NCBI GenBank assembly: GCA_963715655.1
Contig: OY970262.1
Coordinates: 1,922,001 to 1,986,000, forward strand
Origin: JANQPD01 sp963715655
GTDB lineage: Bacteria > Bacteroidota > Bacteroidia > Flavobacteriales > Schleiferiaceae
Direction: 5' to 3'
Length of the DNA stretch: 64,000 bases
In this document: one piece after another, positions 9,026 to 19,882 of the stretch
Numbering within the stretch: the stretch's first letter is position 1
Layout: each line of letters opens with the position of its first letter
Notes under the pieces: model-generated
The model's database searches: none
The model's input: only the letters and a program-made list of their open reading frames with translations
Told to the model about the DNA's origin: nothing
Made by a program: the position numbers and the translations under genes

Positions 9026-12000
9026 TTAATTTTTTAGGATGCTTTTGTTTACCACAATACCATTATCTAAGTAAATCTTAGCTTGATAAATTCCCGCTGG
9101 AAGAAGTTCTGTATTTAATTCAACTGTTTTATGCTTAACTAATTTTTCTATAAGGAGTTTGCCGCTAGATTCGAATAGCTGTACTTTATCAATTTTGAGC
9201 TTCAGATTTGAGCTTACAACAAAGGAATTGCTAAACGGATTGGGATAAATATGTATATCCAAATTTTGGAGGTTTTTTAAATCACGCATACCAACATCGG
9301 CACATTTTGATAAGGCTTCAAAGCAAATATCATCTATGGCCCAACCTTCTCCTACAATAGCATTAAAGTTACTTTTAAACCTAAATCTGAAATAGACTAA
9401 GCCAGATTGGTTGAATTGAATTTTTTGTGCAGCAGGGATATATTTGCCCGAGTTACCTGTAAAACCAGATTTTATTAACTCGAGTGCGAAAATGTTCTCG
9501 GTATTAAACCATAAAGAATCGCTGGTGCGCTCTCCTAAGGTTAGCCAAGTAGCACCACTATCAACCGAATATTCTACTGTGCCACCATCAAAATTAGGTT
9601 CGGTTATAAAGTAATGTGTAAAACTTAGCTCATAGCAAACTGTGTTATTTATCAAAAAAGGGTTTATATAAAAAGCTTCATCTGCATAAGCTTGATATGT
9701 TGAATTTGTGCCAGTAATTAAAGAACGAGCACCATTACCTGCAATATTAATACTTGCTTTATTAGGGCTGCCATTTATCCAAAGCTTAGCACCAGCGTGT
9801 TTTATGTTTGCGGTGTTCGACACTATTGGATTTCCACCAAACTCAAAATTTAAACATTGTCCTAAAGGAGCATTACTCGTAAATAAGGTGGTCGTTTCTA
9901 CAAGGGTATCATCAACAGGAATATTATCAGGCTCCCCATTTGGTAAGCTGGTAATTGCTTTAATGGTAACCGTGCCATCAAGAATAGACGTAGGTAATTT
10001 GGCCACAAAACTTTTAGAAAAAATCTGCCCTTGAGAAAGAGGGTTACCCAAAATCAAACTGTCATTAAACCAAGGTACACCGTTAGCAAAAAATTGAACG
10101 TTGCATTTGCTTAAATCACGTGAACCACTATTTTGTATGTTTAACTTTAATGATACTTCTTTATTAGCAAAAACCACGGCTGGCAATACCACGTTTACAG
10201 GTGATACGCTATTTTGAGCTGGAATCTCTATTTTAAAGTCATCAATATTCCATATAGCATTGCCGGAACCATTTATGTGTATAAATCTAAAGCGCACTAA
10301 ACCTGCAAAATTTGAAAGTTGTGGCAGCTTTATGGAGGCTTTTTGATACTGAGGTACATTAACTATAAATCCTTTATTATTATTAGGGTACCAGTTAATT
10401 GCATCAGTACCAATAGCTGCGGTAACGTTTATCCAGCCACCGCCAATATTCATTTCTAGCTTTGCAGTATCTTGAATACCACCTGGTGATAAAAATCTGT
10501 GATAAAATGAAATAACAGGGTCGCTGATAGAATCAAATCCAGTAAAGGCAGGTAAAATAAGCGCTTCCATGCTGCTATTTACTTCACTTGGTAATTTATA
10601 CGTACTTATAGTGTGCAAGCCTGAATACGGAAATGTAATAGAGGTACCCGCAATTTGTTTATTAATTCCAAAAGTGCCATAATCACCAACACTATTTAAA
10701 CCTGTTTGGCAGTTTTCAAAATCATTAAAATAAGGTATGCGCTCTTCTGCATACACATTAAAATAACCATCCGTACTATCATTAGATGCGTTAAGGTCTC
10801 CGCTTACACTGATAGCCGCTTTATAAAGGTATTCGCCAGGGGCAAGGTTAAAATTGTTGAAACCTGAAAAAGTACGTTGAGCACTTTGAAAACCGCCTAA
10901 AAAAACTGTTTCAGTAAAAGTGGTATCTTTTGGTTGACCACCACAAATAGGTGTAAAACTTAAGTATAGTTGAGCAGATGCCGTATTTATAATACTAGCC
11001 GTATTGTTTGTTAAGTAGGTGGTTAATCCGTTTAGTGAAACACCTTTATAATTTTCCTTTATACTGTATATACCAATGTCTGTAGCTACTGGTTTATCAA
11101 AAAGATGCACATTATCTATTGCAACGCCCACCTTACTAACCTGTGTTGTTTGAGGATAACTAAAGCGTATGCGCAGTTTAAAAATGTTAGATTTTATTGC
11201 GTTTAAAGAAACACTTTCGCTACGCCAATTCGACTGACTTTTAACATTGTTACCACTTACAAGCAGCTTATTTAGTGATTTTAAAGTGGTAAATGTGCTT
11301 CCATCTGTTGAATATTCAACTTCAATATTTACATCATTTTGACCCACCAAGAAATAATCAAAATCTAACGTTGGGTTGGTAAGTGCCGCCATGTCCAAGC
11401 AAGAACTTTCCATGCTTACTTCATAACCTGAAAATAAACTTGTAGTAGCACTACCACGTATTAAGCTTAAATAATTAGATCCAAAGCCTGTACCATCAAC
11501 AGGTCCGCTATCGTCAGAATTATAAATTCCGTTCACAACGCTTAATTTTAATGCATCCACACTATTGTTTTGTGGTATCAGTCGCCAAGTGGGCACAAGG
11601 TTTGGATCAGCAAGGTTCTCAAAATCTTGAAGATAAGGAAAAGTGTTTACCAATGAACTGGTAATAAAATCAAACCTCAAGGTATCATCAGCTGTATTGG
11701 GATCATTGGGTAAAGTATGCCAAATTCTCATAGTATTATTTCCGATAGGGTTTATATGGGGAGCTAATGAAATCTTAACATTTAAAGTATCCGTAGGGTT
11801 TCTGTGTGGGCTTAATGCGATGGTATCTTGTACCAAAACATTATTAAAAACATAGGCAATAGGTAATTGGGTTAGGGTGGTGTCTAAAGTAAAAAACTCT
11901 ACTGCTAAGGTGTCAAAAGAAGTAGAGCAAACATTTATGTTTTCGCTAACTATACGGTTTAGCACCACATCATTAGCACCAATTTTTCTTATACCAAAAT

Positions 12001-13606
12001 TATCAATGGCAGCATAACAATTCTCGCCAAACGGAATATTCAAAGTACGTCCCATAATTCTTACCTGAATAATACTTCCAGCATAAGCATTAAGCGGAAT
12101 AATGGCTGTTCTAAAAGGTTCGTGTCCACTTTTTTGATTATTGTAGTTTAAGTCAAGTACGGTAGTAAAGCTTATATCACCGGCTGTAAGGTTTCTAATA
12201 CGTATTTCAAAATCATCTAAACCGGGGCCGGTACTGTGGTAGTTTAGTGTTAATACCATGTTAGAATCGTTTCGTAAATCAATGCACGGACTTATAACAG
12301 CTGTTAGGGTATTATTGCCAGGTATATCATTTCTAAAAAGTAAATAATTATTACCTCCATTTTTTAAAGTAGCTTTTGCAGGGGCAATCAGCACATTTTC
12401 TGTAGCATTCCATGATCGTACGCAAAATGCTTTATCAACAATTGTTTGGGGTGGATCTACAAACCAGTTTTCACCCGGTGCAGTGGCAAAAGAACCTCTG
12501 TTAACACCTCCAAACCATGGGCTTGCATCAAAACCCTCCACAAATGGAAATTTACTGTAAACCTTAATGCCTGAAAGACAGTCAGAAGTACCGCAATTAG
12601 CAAATAGATTATTAAATTTTACTGCTTTAAACCCTTTGGTAGGATAATACGCTATTCCACCACAAGTATTGGTTGCTTTTATTCTGTATTTGTAATCTCC
12701 CGGTGTAGTTCCTAAAAAAGCGCTTAAAGTTCCAGTCACCTGATTATGATTGTAAAGTACTCTTGTATTAGACGCTATTTCAATTACCTCAAGAAAAAGA
12801 CTATCAATATTTGTTTGTCCTAACATGTCTAAATTAAATTGAAAATTTAATCCACTAGCAAGAACAGCACTTTCAGTAACTGTAAATCCATTACAGCCGT
12901 TATTTAGCGCTGGTACAGGTTTTAAACGTGGTATTACTGGGCCACATGTACTTCCCACAAGTTTAATGTTATCTAGAAACGTGAACTTATTTCCGAGAGC
13001 GTTTGGAATGTTGACAGGGGTATAGATTTTAAATCTAATGTATATTGGAGATGTATTACTTGATGAAACTACTGATTTAATATTTATACCTTCATGTTTC
13101 CACAGGAATGAGTCTGAAATAGTCGAATCCAGATTAAAAAATTTTTGAACCCAATCGGGATAGTAAGAACCTGTCCACCTTATTGGCGAAGAGTTAGATA
13201 TAGCAAGACTATTTCCTAGGTATTGGTTAGAATTGAAAGCTTGCCAAGTATTTCGATTATCTATTGAATATTCTAAATCTATACGGTTGAGAAGGCCGAA
13301 TTGTGAAATTAAGTCAAAGTGTAACTCAACATTATTATAGCTTCTCAAACTATCTTGGCTTACGCCAGGAAACTCTAAGTAGATTATTTCATTTTGGTTT
13401 ACTGTATTTTCAATGGCCAAAGCTTTCCCTCCACCAGTAAATAAATCGGTAGTGTCCTTTACATTATTGTTACTCCCACCACCAAAAGTTGTTATGATGA
13501 AGAATGATCCTCGGCCATTTTCAAAATCTTGGTTATAAAACTCTTTTACTTGTGCTGAACTGATAAATGTACATGCACAGAGAAATATCTCTAATGTTTG
13601 TTTCAT
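9026..13606 (-). CDS. T9SS-sorted giant multidomain surface protein, long paralogue 1
   Basis: 1526 residues with a signal peptide (MKQTLEIFLCACTFISSAQ). I see five jelly-roll-like modules, each opening with a DFENG/FENC-type stretch and closing with a hydrophobic-Asp-Asn/Asp motif: FLDNIKLVG, AIDNFGIRKIG, AIDNVHLFDK, WNIDDFKIEIP and WAIDDICFEA. They resemble the choice-of-anchor J/Cleaved_Adhesin group. Between modules 2 and 5 lie CARDB/Ig-like stretches. The C-terminal sorting domain starts IYPNPFSNSF. Its neighbour at 13640-18250 has the same architecture over its full length. Likely role: cell-surface adhesin or filament component (inference). It is 33 bases downstream of the other long gene, in one operon. 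Confidence 0.85.
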   Translation of the reverse strand: MKQTLEIFLCACTFISSAQVKEFYNQDFENGRGSFFIITTFGGGSNNNVKDTTDLFTGGGKALAIENTVNQNEIIYLEFPGVSQDSLRSYNNVELHFDLISQFGLLNRIDLEYSIDNRNTWQAFNSNQYLGNSLAISNSSPIRWTGSYYPDWVQKFFNLDSTISDSFLWKHEGINIKSVVSSSNTSPIYIRFKIYTPVNIPNALGNKFTFLDNIKLVGSTCGPVIPRLKPVPALNNGCNGFTVTESAVLASGLNFQFNLDMLGQTNIDSLFLEVIEIASNTRVLYNHNQVTGTLSAFLGTTPGDYKYRIKATNTCGGIAYYPTKGFKAVKFNNLFANCGTSDCLSGIKVYSKFPFVEGFDASPWFGGVNRGSFATAPGENWFVDPPQTIVDKAFCVRSWNATENVLIAPAKATLKNGGNNYLLFRNDIPGNNTLTAVISPCIDLRNDSNMVLTLNYHSTGPGLDDFEIRIRNLTAGDISFTTVLDLNYNNQKSGHEPFRTAIIPLNAYAGSIIQVRIMGRTLNIPFGENCYAAIDNFGIRKIGANDVVLNRIVSENINVCSTSFDTLAVEFFTLDTTLTQLPIAYVFNNVLVQDTIALSPHRNPTDTLNVKISLAPHINPIGNNTMRIWHTLPNDPNTADDTLRFDFITSSLVNTFPYLQDFENLADPNLVPTWRLIPQNNSVDALKLSVVNGIYNSDDSGPVDGTGFGSNYLSLIRGSATTSLFSGYEVSMESSCLDMAALTNPTLDFDYFLVGQNDVNIEVEYSTDGSTFTTLKSLNKLLVSGNNVKSQSNWRSESVSLNAIKSNIFKLRIRFSYPQTTQVSKVGVAIDNVHLFDKPVATDIGIYSIKENYKGVSLNGLTTYLTNNTASIINTASAQLYLSFTPICGGQPKDTTFTETVFLGGFQSAQRTFSGFNNFNLAPGEYLYKAAISVSGDLNASNDSTDGYFNVYAEERIPYFNDFENCQTGLNSVGDYGTFGINKQIAGTSITFPYSGLHTISTYKLPSEVNSSMEALILPAFTGFDSISDPVISFYHRFLSPGGIQDTAKLEMNIGGGWINVTAAIGTDAINWYPNNNKGFIVNVPQYQKASIKLPQLSNFAGLVRFRFIHINGSGNAIWNIDDFKIEIPAQNSVSPVNVVLPAVVFANKEVSLKLNIQNSGSRDLSKCNVQFFANGVPWFNDSLILGNPLSQGQIFSKSFVAKLPTSILDGTVTIKAITSLPNGEPDNIPVDDTLVETTTLFTSNAPLGQCLNFEFGGNPIVSNTANIKHAGAKLWINGSPNKASINIAGNGARSLITGTNSTYQAYADEAFYINPFLINNTVCYELSFTHYFITEPNFDGGTVEYSVDSGATWLTLGERTSDSLWFNTENIFALELIKSGFTGNSGKYIPAAQKIQFNQSGLVYFRFRFKSNFNAIVGEGWAIDDICFEALSKCADVGMRDLKNLQNLDIHIYPNPFSNSFVVSSNLKLKIDKVQLFESSGKLLIEKLVKHKTVELNTELLPAGIYQAKIYLDNGIVVNKSILKN

Positions 13607-13639
13607 AAAGATTTGAATATGAAAAGAGATGTAAAAATT

Positions 13640-16600
13640 TTACTCTTTTATAAGTTTAAATTGTTGCATCTGATTGTCAGATAATTGCACTACTACAATG
13701 TAAAGCCCTTTAGCCCAAGGTTCGGTGTTTATTACAGCACTTGCACTTTTTGCAGCAAAGGTTTTACTTATTAGCTGTGCTCCGGAAGTACTATATACAT
13801 TAACCCTTTGCAGACTTACCTTAGGGTTTTTTACAGCAAGATTAAAATTAGTTTTGGCCGGATTTGGAAATAAAGCCACCGCATTTTCTATAAAGGTACT
13901 TTCACTTAAAGTGATGGTTTGGCAACCTTGCGGAGCGGTTTCTAGGCAAATGTCGTCTATTGCCCAGCCTTCGTTGTGCATAGTGGCGTTGCTTTTAAAC
14001 CTAAAGCGTATGTACAGAATCCCTGTAAAGGGTACATTAAAAACTTTGGCTGCATTAATATAGCCGCCTGAGTTACCGGAAAAACCGGGACTTACTGATT
14101 CTAACGCTTGTATGTATTTTGTGTTGAACCAATTGCTGTCGCCATCTTCCTTACCAAGGTAAAGCCAAGTGTTGCCGGTATCTAAACTGTATTCTACCGT
14201 GCCACCATCAAAATTTCTTTCTGTTATAAAATGATGCTTAAAGCTGAGGGTGTAGCAGCTATCAATATACACCATGGCCGGATTTAGGTAAAAAACGGCA
14301 TCTTCTAAACTTCCGTAATTGGCACCTTGGGTAAAAATTGCATTACCGCCACCTGCTGCACTTTTGATGGTATTTTTATTGGGAACGCCCACCGTCCATA
14401 ACGGATTGCTTGCACCTTTATTAAGCGTAGAGCCAACTATTGGTGCACTAGCACCACTAAAATCATTACAATAGGGGAGGTTAACTTCATTATCTATTAC
14501 GTTTACTGTGTAAAAAAAGGTGTCGTTTACACCAATGTTATCCGCTCTTTTGTTTGGTAATTTGGTTATTATCTCCAAGTTTAAAATTCCATTTACTGCT
14601 AAATTTAGGGGTAAAGCAGTAGGAATATTTACTGTACCTGATTTACTTCCTCTTACGGGTGATGTTAAAAACAAAGTGTCTGCAAACCACGCACTACCAT
14701 TAACATTTATGGTAGCAAAAAAATTGGTTATGTCTAATAAACCATTGTTACGTACAGTAAGGTTAATGTTGGTAGTATTAGTTCCACCCGGATTAAAATA
14801 CACTTGGTTGGCATCAATAGCAACGGGTTCTATATCTAATTGGGCGGGGTAATCTAATCTTAAATTATCAATAAGTACGTTTTCAGCTTGTGAAATATTA
14901 TCGGCTATAAACCTAAACCGAATACCATTTTGAGCATAGCTGGCAGCAGGTATTTCAATAGAAGCGAACACAGGTGTATTGCTTGCCGGAAATTGTGTGC
15001 CAAACTGCGGCCAATTTATAGGATTTACTCCGTTAGACCTTGTTATTGGCGTCCATCCACCCCCTGTATTAAATTCTATACTAAGGCCGGCAGTAGTACC
15101 CAGCAGGTAGTCGAAAGAAATACGTGGATTGGCGATGGTATCCCAACCGGTAAAAAGGGGTGTTAAAAATCGTTCATCAGATGATACTAGTGTACCCTTC
15201 AAACTATCAGTAGATAATGCTCTGGTGCCAGAAACTGCATTAAAATTTCTACCGGTAAATGTGCCTATGTGCCAAGGCTGTATTTCACCCACAGGAAAAA
15301 AGCCGGGTGTGCAGCTTTCAAAATCTGTAAAATATGGAATGGTTTCTTCGGTATATACATTAAACTCTTTGCTTATTGTATCATTAAATTCAAAAGCATC
15401 ATTGGTAGATATTAAAGTTGCTTGTAAAGCATAAATATCACTTGGCACATTCACTAAATTTAAACCGTTGAACTGCACATACACAGTTTCGAAGGGTGAA
15501 AGTACATGGGACTGACTACTATTTACTGTTTGCGTAATAACAGAGGCGGTGGTATCACATTTCGGTATCCATTTTAAAAGTAATTGAGTATTTACATTGC
15601 TACGCGCGGTGGTATTAGCATTATATACACCGGCAAAAATTCTATTCAAGCTACCGCCTCGGTAATTTTCTATTACATTGAGCAAACCCAAATCTAGCTT
15701 ATTGTGCATATCTACAATAGAAAAATTATCAAGCGCAAAACCTAATTCATCCGTTTGAGAAGAAAGAGTGTTAGAAGTAAGTTTAATTCTTATTATACAT
15801 GTATTAGTTCCTGTGGGTAGATTTACTGCATAATGACGCCAATTAATATCTGATTTTGATGGTGTGCTGCTTGCAGAAGCTAAATCGGCAATGGCGGTGG
15901 TAAACGTTTCTCCATCTGTGCTTATAGAAACTTCTGCCTTTACCCGCACAGCACTAGGTTTATGATAGTCAAAGCCAAAAACAGGTTTAGTTAAACTTGA
16001 TACATCTATACAAGCACTTTGCATTGTTACTTCATAATTAGTAAGTGTAAGAGGCGTTAAAGAGCTTAAGGCTAAATATTTTGTTCCTTTTTGTGTACCG
16101 CGCAATGGGCCTGTTAATGCGCTAGGATAAATATCATCAAACACACGCATAGTTAAGGTATCAGCATTTATAATAAGCGGGCTTATTGTCCAATTAGCTA
16201 AATTTTTTGCATTGGCTATGTTTTCAAAATTTTCGTGGTAAGGAAAGTTTTCAATGGTATTTACATAGTTAAAAGCAGTAAATAATGTATCATCTGTTGC
16301 AAAAGGATCTTGTGTAAGTTGATGCCAAAATTTTACCGTATTTCTACCATTATTAATTTGGCCGGTGGTAGGCACTATGTACTGTAAAGTATCTAAAACC
16401 GAATGCCCGGCAGGCACCGGCACATTATCTAGTATTGTATTTCCGTTGTTTATTTTATAAGCTACGGGTATAGTGCTTAAGTTAGTGTCTAGGCAAAATA
16501 AATTTACAATTATGCTATCTGCGGCAGATACAGCGCAATCATTACTGCTACTGCTTACAACTCCCGCTAAGGATACTTCATTGGGGTTGGTTTTGCTAAT

Positions 16601-18250
16601 GCGTAAGTTATCAAAAGCTATGTAGCCACCGGGTTGCGCTCTACCAATTACTCCGGATATGCGCAATTTTATAATTTTTCCACCAAATGCTTTCAGCGGT
16701 AAGGCAATGTGTTTAAAAGCTTCGCCTTGCTCAGCGGTAGCAGAAGTACTTCTAAAAATTTCAATACCACCGATGGTTGGATAATAATTGTTTCCGGCTT
16801 TTTCCATTGCCTCTATTACTAAGCGAGTGCCAGAAGGCATAAGTAATTTATAATCAAAAGAAACATACACATTACTATCTGTTGTTAAATCTATACATGG
16901 CGTATAAAGTGAACTTTGATTGTTGGAACCTTGAAAGTCGGTACGCATAAGCAAATATTTGTCTCCACCAGAAGGTAAAGATGCTCTTGTAGGGGCGTAT
17001 AAAGGTTGAGAATTATTGTTCCAAGAAGTTACACACCACGCGCTATTTACTTGACCATTTTGCGGAAGAATTACCCAATTTTCTCCACCAGAAGTAGGGA
17101 ATAGACCCCTTATATTAGAAGAGTTAACAAGCGGATTGTTAAAAGCCACCCATTCGTTTCCCTCAAAATTTTCTTCATACGGAAATTCCCTAATTACATT
17201 GATGCCTTTTTCACAATCCGTGCCTCCACAGCCAATAGGTACTACTTTTGGTATTATGGTAAAAAATCCTTTTCTAGGGAATGTGGTGCGGGCTCCACAA
17301 CTGTTTACGGCAACAACTCGGGTTTTTGTGGTAGTAGAATTTATATCGATACCAAAGCTCAAAAATCCACTACCGGAGTAGTTATAACGTAAGGTTATAC
17401 TATCATTTCTTATTAATTCTAAATATATGCTATCAAACAACTGACCGGTAAGTATTAAGCTGTACTGAAACGATGGATTGGTATAACCATTAGTTGTAAA
17501 ATCTCTAAAACCAGAGCAAGTGATTACTGGTACATTAGGAATTACCCTTGGCAACACCGGATTACAATTACCCCCCACAATTTTAATGTTATCTAAAAAT
17601 ACCAGTTCATTTACGTTTGTAGTGGCCTTAAGGTTAGAAAAATTAATTTTTAAACGAAAATGTATTGTGGAGCTTAAACTAGTATTCACCAATGTTTTTA
17701 CTTCAAAAACTTCGTGTTTCCAAAAATCTTGTGTGGAAGGTTTTATAGTAATGTTATTAAAAAACACAAACCACTCAGGGTAATTAGTTTCGTTAGAAAG
17801 ATAGTTAGATACACCCGCAGCCGTACTATTACCTTTATATAAGGTAGAGCTAATGCTTGTCCAAGTACTTTTATTATCGGTAGAATATTCAACTTCCAAC
17901 TCGCTACCGTTAAATAGTCTATTTATTATATCAAAATGAAGTTCTAGATTATTGTAGGTGGCAAAGGTATCTTGCGGTAACGCAGGCAACTCTAAGTAAA
18001 CCAACTTGCTACCTCCAGAAATACTAATAGGAGGGGGCGAAACCACTAATGCTTTACCGGAAAAAGGGGCAGCAAATAAATCGGAGCTATCGCTTACCAA
18101 ACTGCTTAGCGCAGATGGGATAGCAGATACACTTAAAAGGTTAGAAGTTCCTTCAAAGGTTTCTTCAAAAAATGTTTTGTTTTGAGCAGAAAGAGATAGT
18201 GCACTAAACACATAAAATGCTAGTGCTGTGAACGTTATTTTTTTTAACAT
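13640..18250 (-). CDS. T9SS-sorted giant multidomain surface protein, long paralogue 2
   Basis: 1536 residues, paralogue of the protein encoded at 9026-13606. Matched landmarks include the N-terminal YLELPALPQDTF/YNNLELHFDI block against YLEFPGVSQDSL/YNNVELHFDL, FWKHEVFEVKTLV against FLWKHEGINIKSVV, and the five module ends FLDNIKIVGG, AFDNLRISKT, ALDNFSIVDM, LIDNLRLDYP and WAIDDICLET. The signal peptide is LKKITFTALAFYVFSALSLSAQ and the sorting domain opens LFPNPAKTNF. No catalytic signature was recognised. The start ATG lies 6 bases after the stop of the preceding short paralogue, so translation is probably coupled. A predicted T9SS-exported, surface-bound adhesive protein. Confidence 0.85.
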   Translation of the reverse strand: MLKKITFTALAFYVFSALSLSAQNKTFFEETFEGTSNLLSVSAIPSALSSLVSDSSDLFAAPFSGKALVVSPPPISISGGSKLVYLELPALPQDTFATYNNLELHFDIINRLFNGSELEVEYSTDNKSTWTSISSTLYKGNSTAAGVSNYLSNETNYPEWFVFFNNITIKPSTQDFWKHEVFEVKTLVNTSLSSTIHFRLKINFSNLKATTNVNELVFLDNIKIVGGNCNPVLPRVIPNVPVITCSGFRDFTTNGYTNPSFQYSLILTGQLFDSIYLELIRNDSITLRYNYSGSGFLSFGIDINSTTTKTRVVAVNSCGARTTFPRKGFFTIIPKVVPIGCGGTDCEKGINVIREFPYEENFEGNEWVAFNNPLVNSSNIRGLFPTSGGENWVILPQNGQVNSAWCVTSWNNNSQPLYAPTRASLPSGGDKYLLMRTDFQGSNNQSSLYTPCIDLTTDSNVYVSFDYKLLMPSGTRLVIEAMEKAGNNYYPTIGGIEIFRSTSATAEQGEAFKHIALPLKAFGGKIIKLRISGVIGRAQPGGYIAFDNLRISKTNPNEVSLAGVVSSSSNDCAVSAADSIIVNLFCLDTNLSTIPVAYKINNGNTILDNVPVPAGHSVLDTLQYIVPTTGQINNGRNTVKFWHQLTQDPFATDDTLFTAFNYVNTIENFPYHENFENIANAKNLANWTISPLIINADTLTMRVFDDIYPSALTGPLRGTQKGTKYLALSSLTPLTLTNYEVTMQSACIDVSSLTKPVFGFDYHKPSAVRVKAEVSISTDGETFTTAIADLASASSTPSKSDINWRHYAVNLPTGTNTCIIRIKLTSNTLSSQTDELGFALDNFSIVDMHNKLDLGLLNVIENYRGGSLNRIFAGVYNANTTARSNVNTQLLLKWIPKCDTTASVITQTVNSSQSHVLSPFETVYVQFNGLNLVNVPSDIYALQATLISTNDAFEFNDTISKEFNVYTEETIPYFTDFESCTPGFFPVGEIQPWHIGTFTGRNFNAVSGTRALSTDSLKGTLVSSDERFLTPLFTGWDTIANPRISFDYLLGTTAGLSIEFNTGGGWTPITRSNGVNPINWPQFGTQFPASNTPVFASIEIPAASYAQNGIRFRFIADNISQAENVLIDNLRLDYPAQLDIEPVAIDANQVYFNPGGTNTTNINLTVRNNGLLDITNFFATINVNGSAWFADTLFLTSPVRGSKSGTVNIPTALPLNLAVNGILNLEIITKLPNKRADNIGVNDTFFYTVNVIDNEVNLPYCNDFSGASAPIVGSTLNKGASNPLWTVGVPNKNTIKSAAGGGNAIFTQGANYGSLEDAVFYLNPAMVYIDSCYTLSFKHHFITERNFDGGTVEYSLDTGNTWLYLGKEDGDSNWFNTKYIQALESVSPGFSGNSGGYINAAKVFNVPFTGILYIRFRFKSNATMHNEGWAIDDICLETAPQGCQTITLSESTFIENAVALFPNPAKTNFNLAVKNPKVSLQRVNVYSTSGAQLISKTFAAKSASAVINTEPWAKGLYIVVVQLSDNQMQQFKLIKE

Positions 18251-18256
18251 GCTAAA

Positions 18257-19807
18257 TTAGTTAAGGCGAATTATTTTTTTTGTAAACGTTTCTTTTTCAG
18301 AATTTAAAGAAACTATGTACACACCATTTTGTAAATTATTTAAATCTAGCGTGTGTTTTCCTACTTGTACATTTTTGCTGTATAGTAAGGTGCCATTTAT
18401 ACTTCTAAGTTCTAAAACTCCGGCAGCAGGCACATTTATTTGAGCCAGCTCTTTAGCAGGATTTGGATATGCGGTAAAAGAATTTAATTTACTTTCCGGT
18501 AGCGAAACTCCAGAACAAGTGGTAACAAATAAATACAAACTATCATTTTCAGGAATAGTGGCACCACAAATATCACTAATAGTATTAAAATCATTACCCG
18601 TGCGGATGCGTAACAATAGTGTATCATTATAATCAACGGGAACCCCAAATTTTAAGCGCACTTGAGTAATGTTTAAGCTATCTGAACCTAACGGCTCGGC
18701 CTTTACAATTGGTAGTAAATAACCTTTGCTATTAAATATTACAAACTCACTACCAGATGTGGTAATAGTATTACCCCTAGCTCTAAAACCTAAATCAATA
18801 ACGGTAGAACTATCATTACAATTAAGTTCTTTGGCTATTATTCCATTAATAAAGTCATTATCATTTTTACTCGCTTTTATGGTTGGTTTTTCTCCCACAT
18901 TACCACAGCTATCAGAAATCCTAATTAGGTGATCTAAAATAGAATACCCGATAAGAGAATGGGAATTGGTAATGGTATCTAACCTAAATTCCTGCACTAA
19001 ATAGGTTAATACTATGGTTTGTTCCAAAGGGTTATTCGTTATTAAAACACCGTTTTTATTGTTGAAAGAAAAAGGTGATGAAGAAAGTATAGGGTTTGAA
19101 ATTGAATAAGGTGGTAGAAAAGGAATATCTGATAAAGTAATATTAGTAGTATTAAATGATGTTTGGCTTGGAATTATTTGAATGTACAGCGAGTCGCCAT
19201 CGGGATCGGATATGGGGCTATTGCTTATAAATCTTCCAGTGCTACAACCTATAGAAACGATGTGGTTAGTTTTATATATGGGTGTAGATTGCTTGGAGCT
19301 AAATGTAGATTTATCAAAAACACTTTCTAGCGCAATACTTGCTGCACCACTACCAGCTAAATTTTGTATTATGGGCGACCTTGCGTTTAAAGCATATTTT
19401 AGACTTACAGTGCTACAACCGCTAACATTAGGGAAAGAAACACTAAACGCTTCATAAAAATTTATTTCTTGCACGGAGTTACTCACTGTTTCATAACCAC
19501 AATTTTTAAAAGTAGAGTCGATAGCGATGCCTCCAGAAGCACTTGTTTGACTAAGTATTATAGATCGGGAAGGTCCAATTCCACAACCGTCTTCAACACG
19601 TAAATCAAGGAACGCGGGCAAGTTAATTCCGCTGCTTGTACGAGATAAACTTACCCGTATAAATTTAAAGTATACAAAACCATTACTAATAGAATCAACT
19701 TCATAAGTAATAGCGCCAGCCGCAGCATGAGTTGCCATGGTTTGTGAAAGCGATATGAGAAAAAGCGAAAAGCAGAGTAATATGCGGTGCAACTTTAAAT
19801 TAGGCAT
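18257..19807 (-). CDS. T9SS-sorted surface protein, short paralogue 2
   Basis: 516 residues, same layout as the proteins at 7463-9022 and 19883-21400. Signal peptide (LHRILLCFSLFLISLSQTMA) followed by THAAAGAITYEVD, a DPDGDSLYIQI motif near residue 205, the second block LNCNDSSTVIDL, GSEFVIFN, DTLLLRIRTGND and DICGATI, and a sorting domain YPNPAKELAQINVP ending TKKIIRLN. It is the second gene of the operon, 75 bases after the first and 6 bases before the long paralogue 2. The pairing of short and long genes repeats at the other end of the operon, which suggests partners secreted together (inference). Confidence 0.85.
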   Translation of the reverse strand: MPNLKLHRILLCFSLFLISLSQTMATHAAAGAITYEVDSISNGFVYFKFIRVSLSRTSSGINLPAFLDLRVEDGCGIGPSRSIILSQTSASGGIAIDSTFKNCGYETVSNSVQEINFYEAFSVSFPNVSGCSTVSLKYALNARSPIIQNLAGSGAASIALESVFDKSTFSSKQSTPIYKTNHIVSIGCSTGRFISNSPISDPDGDSLYIQIIPSQTSFNTTNITLSDIPFLPPYSISNPILSSSPFSFNNKNGVLITNNPLEQTIVLTYLVQEFRLDTITNSHSLIGYSILDHLIRISDSCGNVGEKPTIKASKNDNDFINGIIAKELNCNDSSTVIDLGFRARGNTITTSGSEFVIFNSKGYLLPIVKAEPLGSDSLNITQVRLKFGVPVDYNDTLLLRIRTGNDFNTISDICGATIPENDSLYLFVTTCSGVSLPESKLNSFTAYPNPAKELAQINVPAAGVLELRSINGTLLYSKNVQVGKHTLDLNNLQNGVYIVSLNSEKETFTKKIIRLN

Positions 19808-19882
19808 AAGTGGTTTATATAAAGTATTAAGGCTGTAAATATAAATGTAAAAAGGTATTACACCCGCAATATTTAGTTCACA

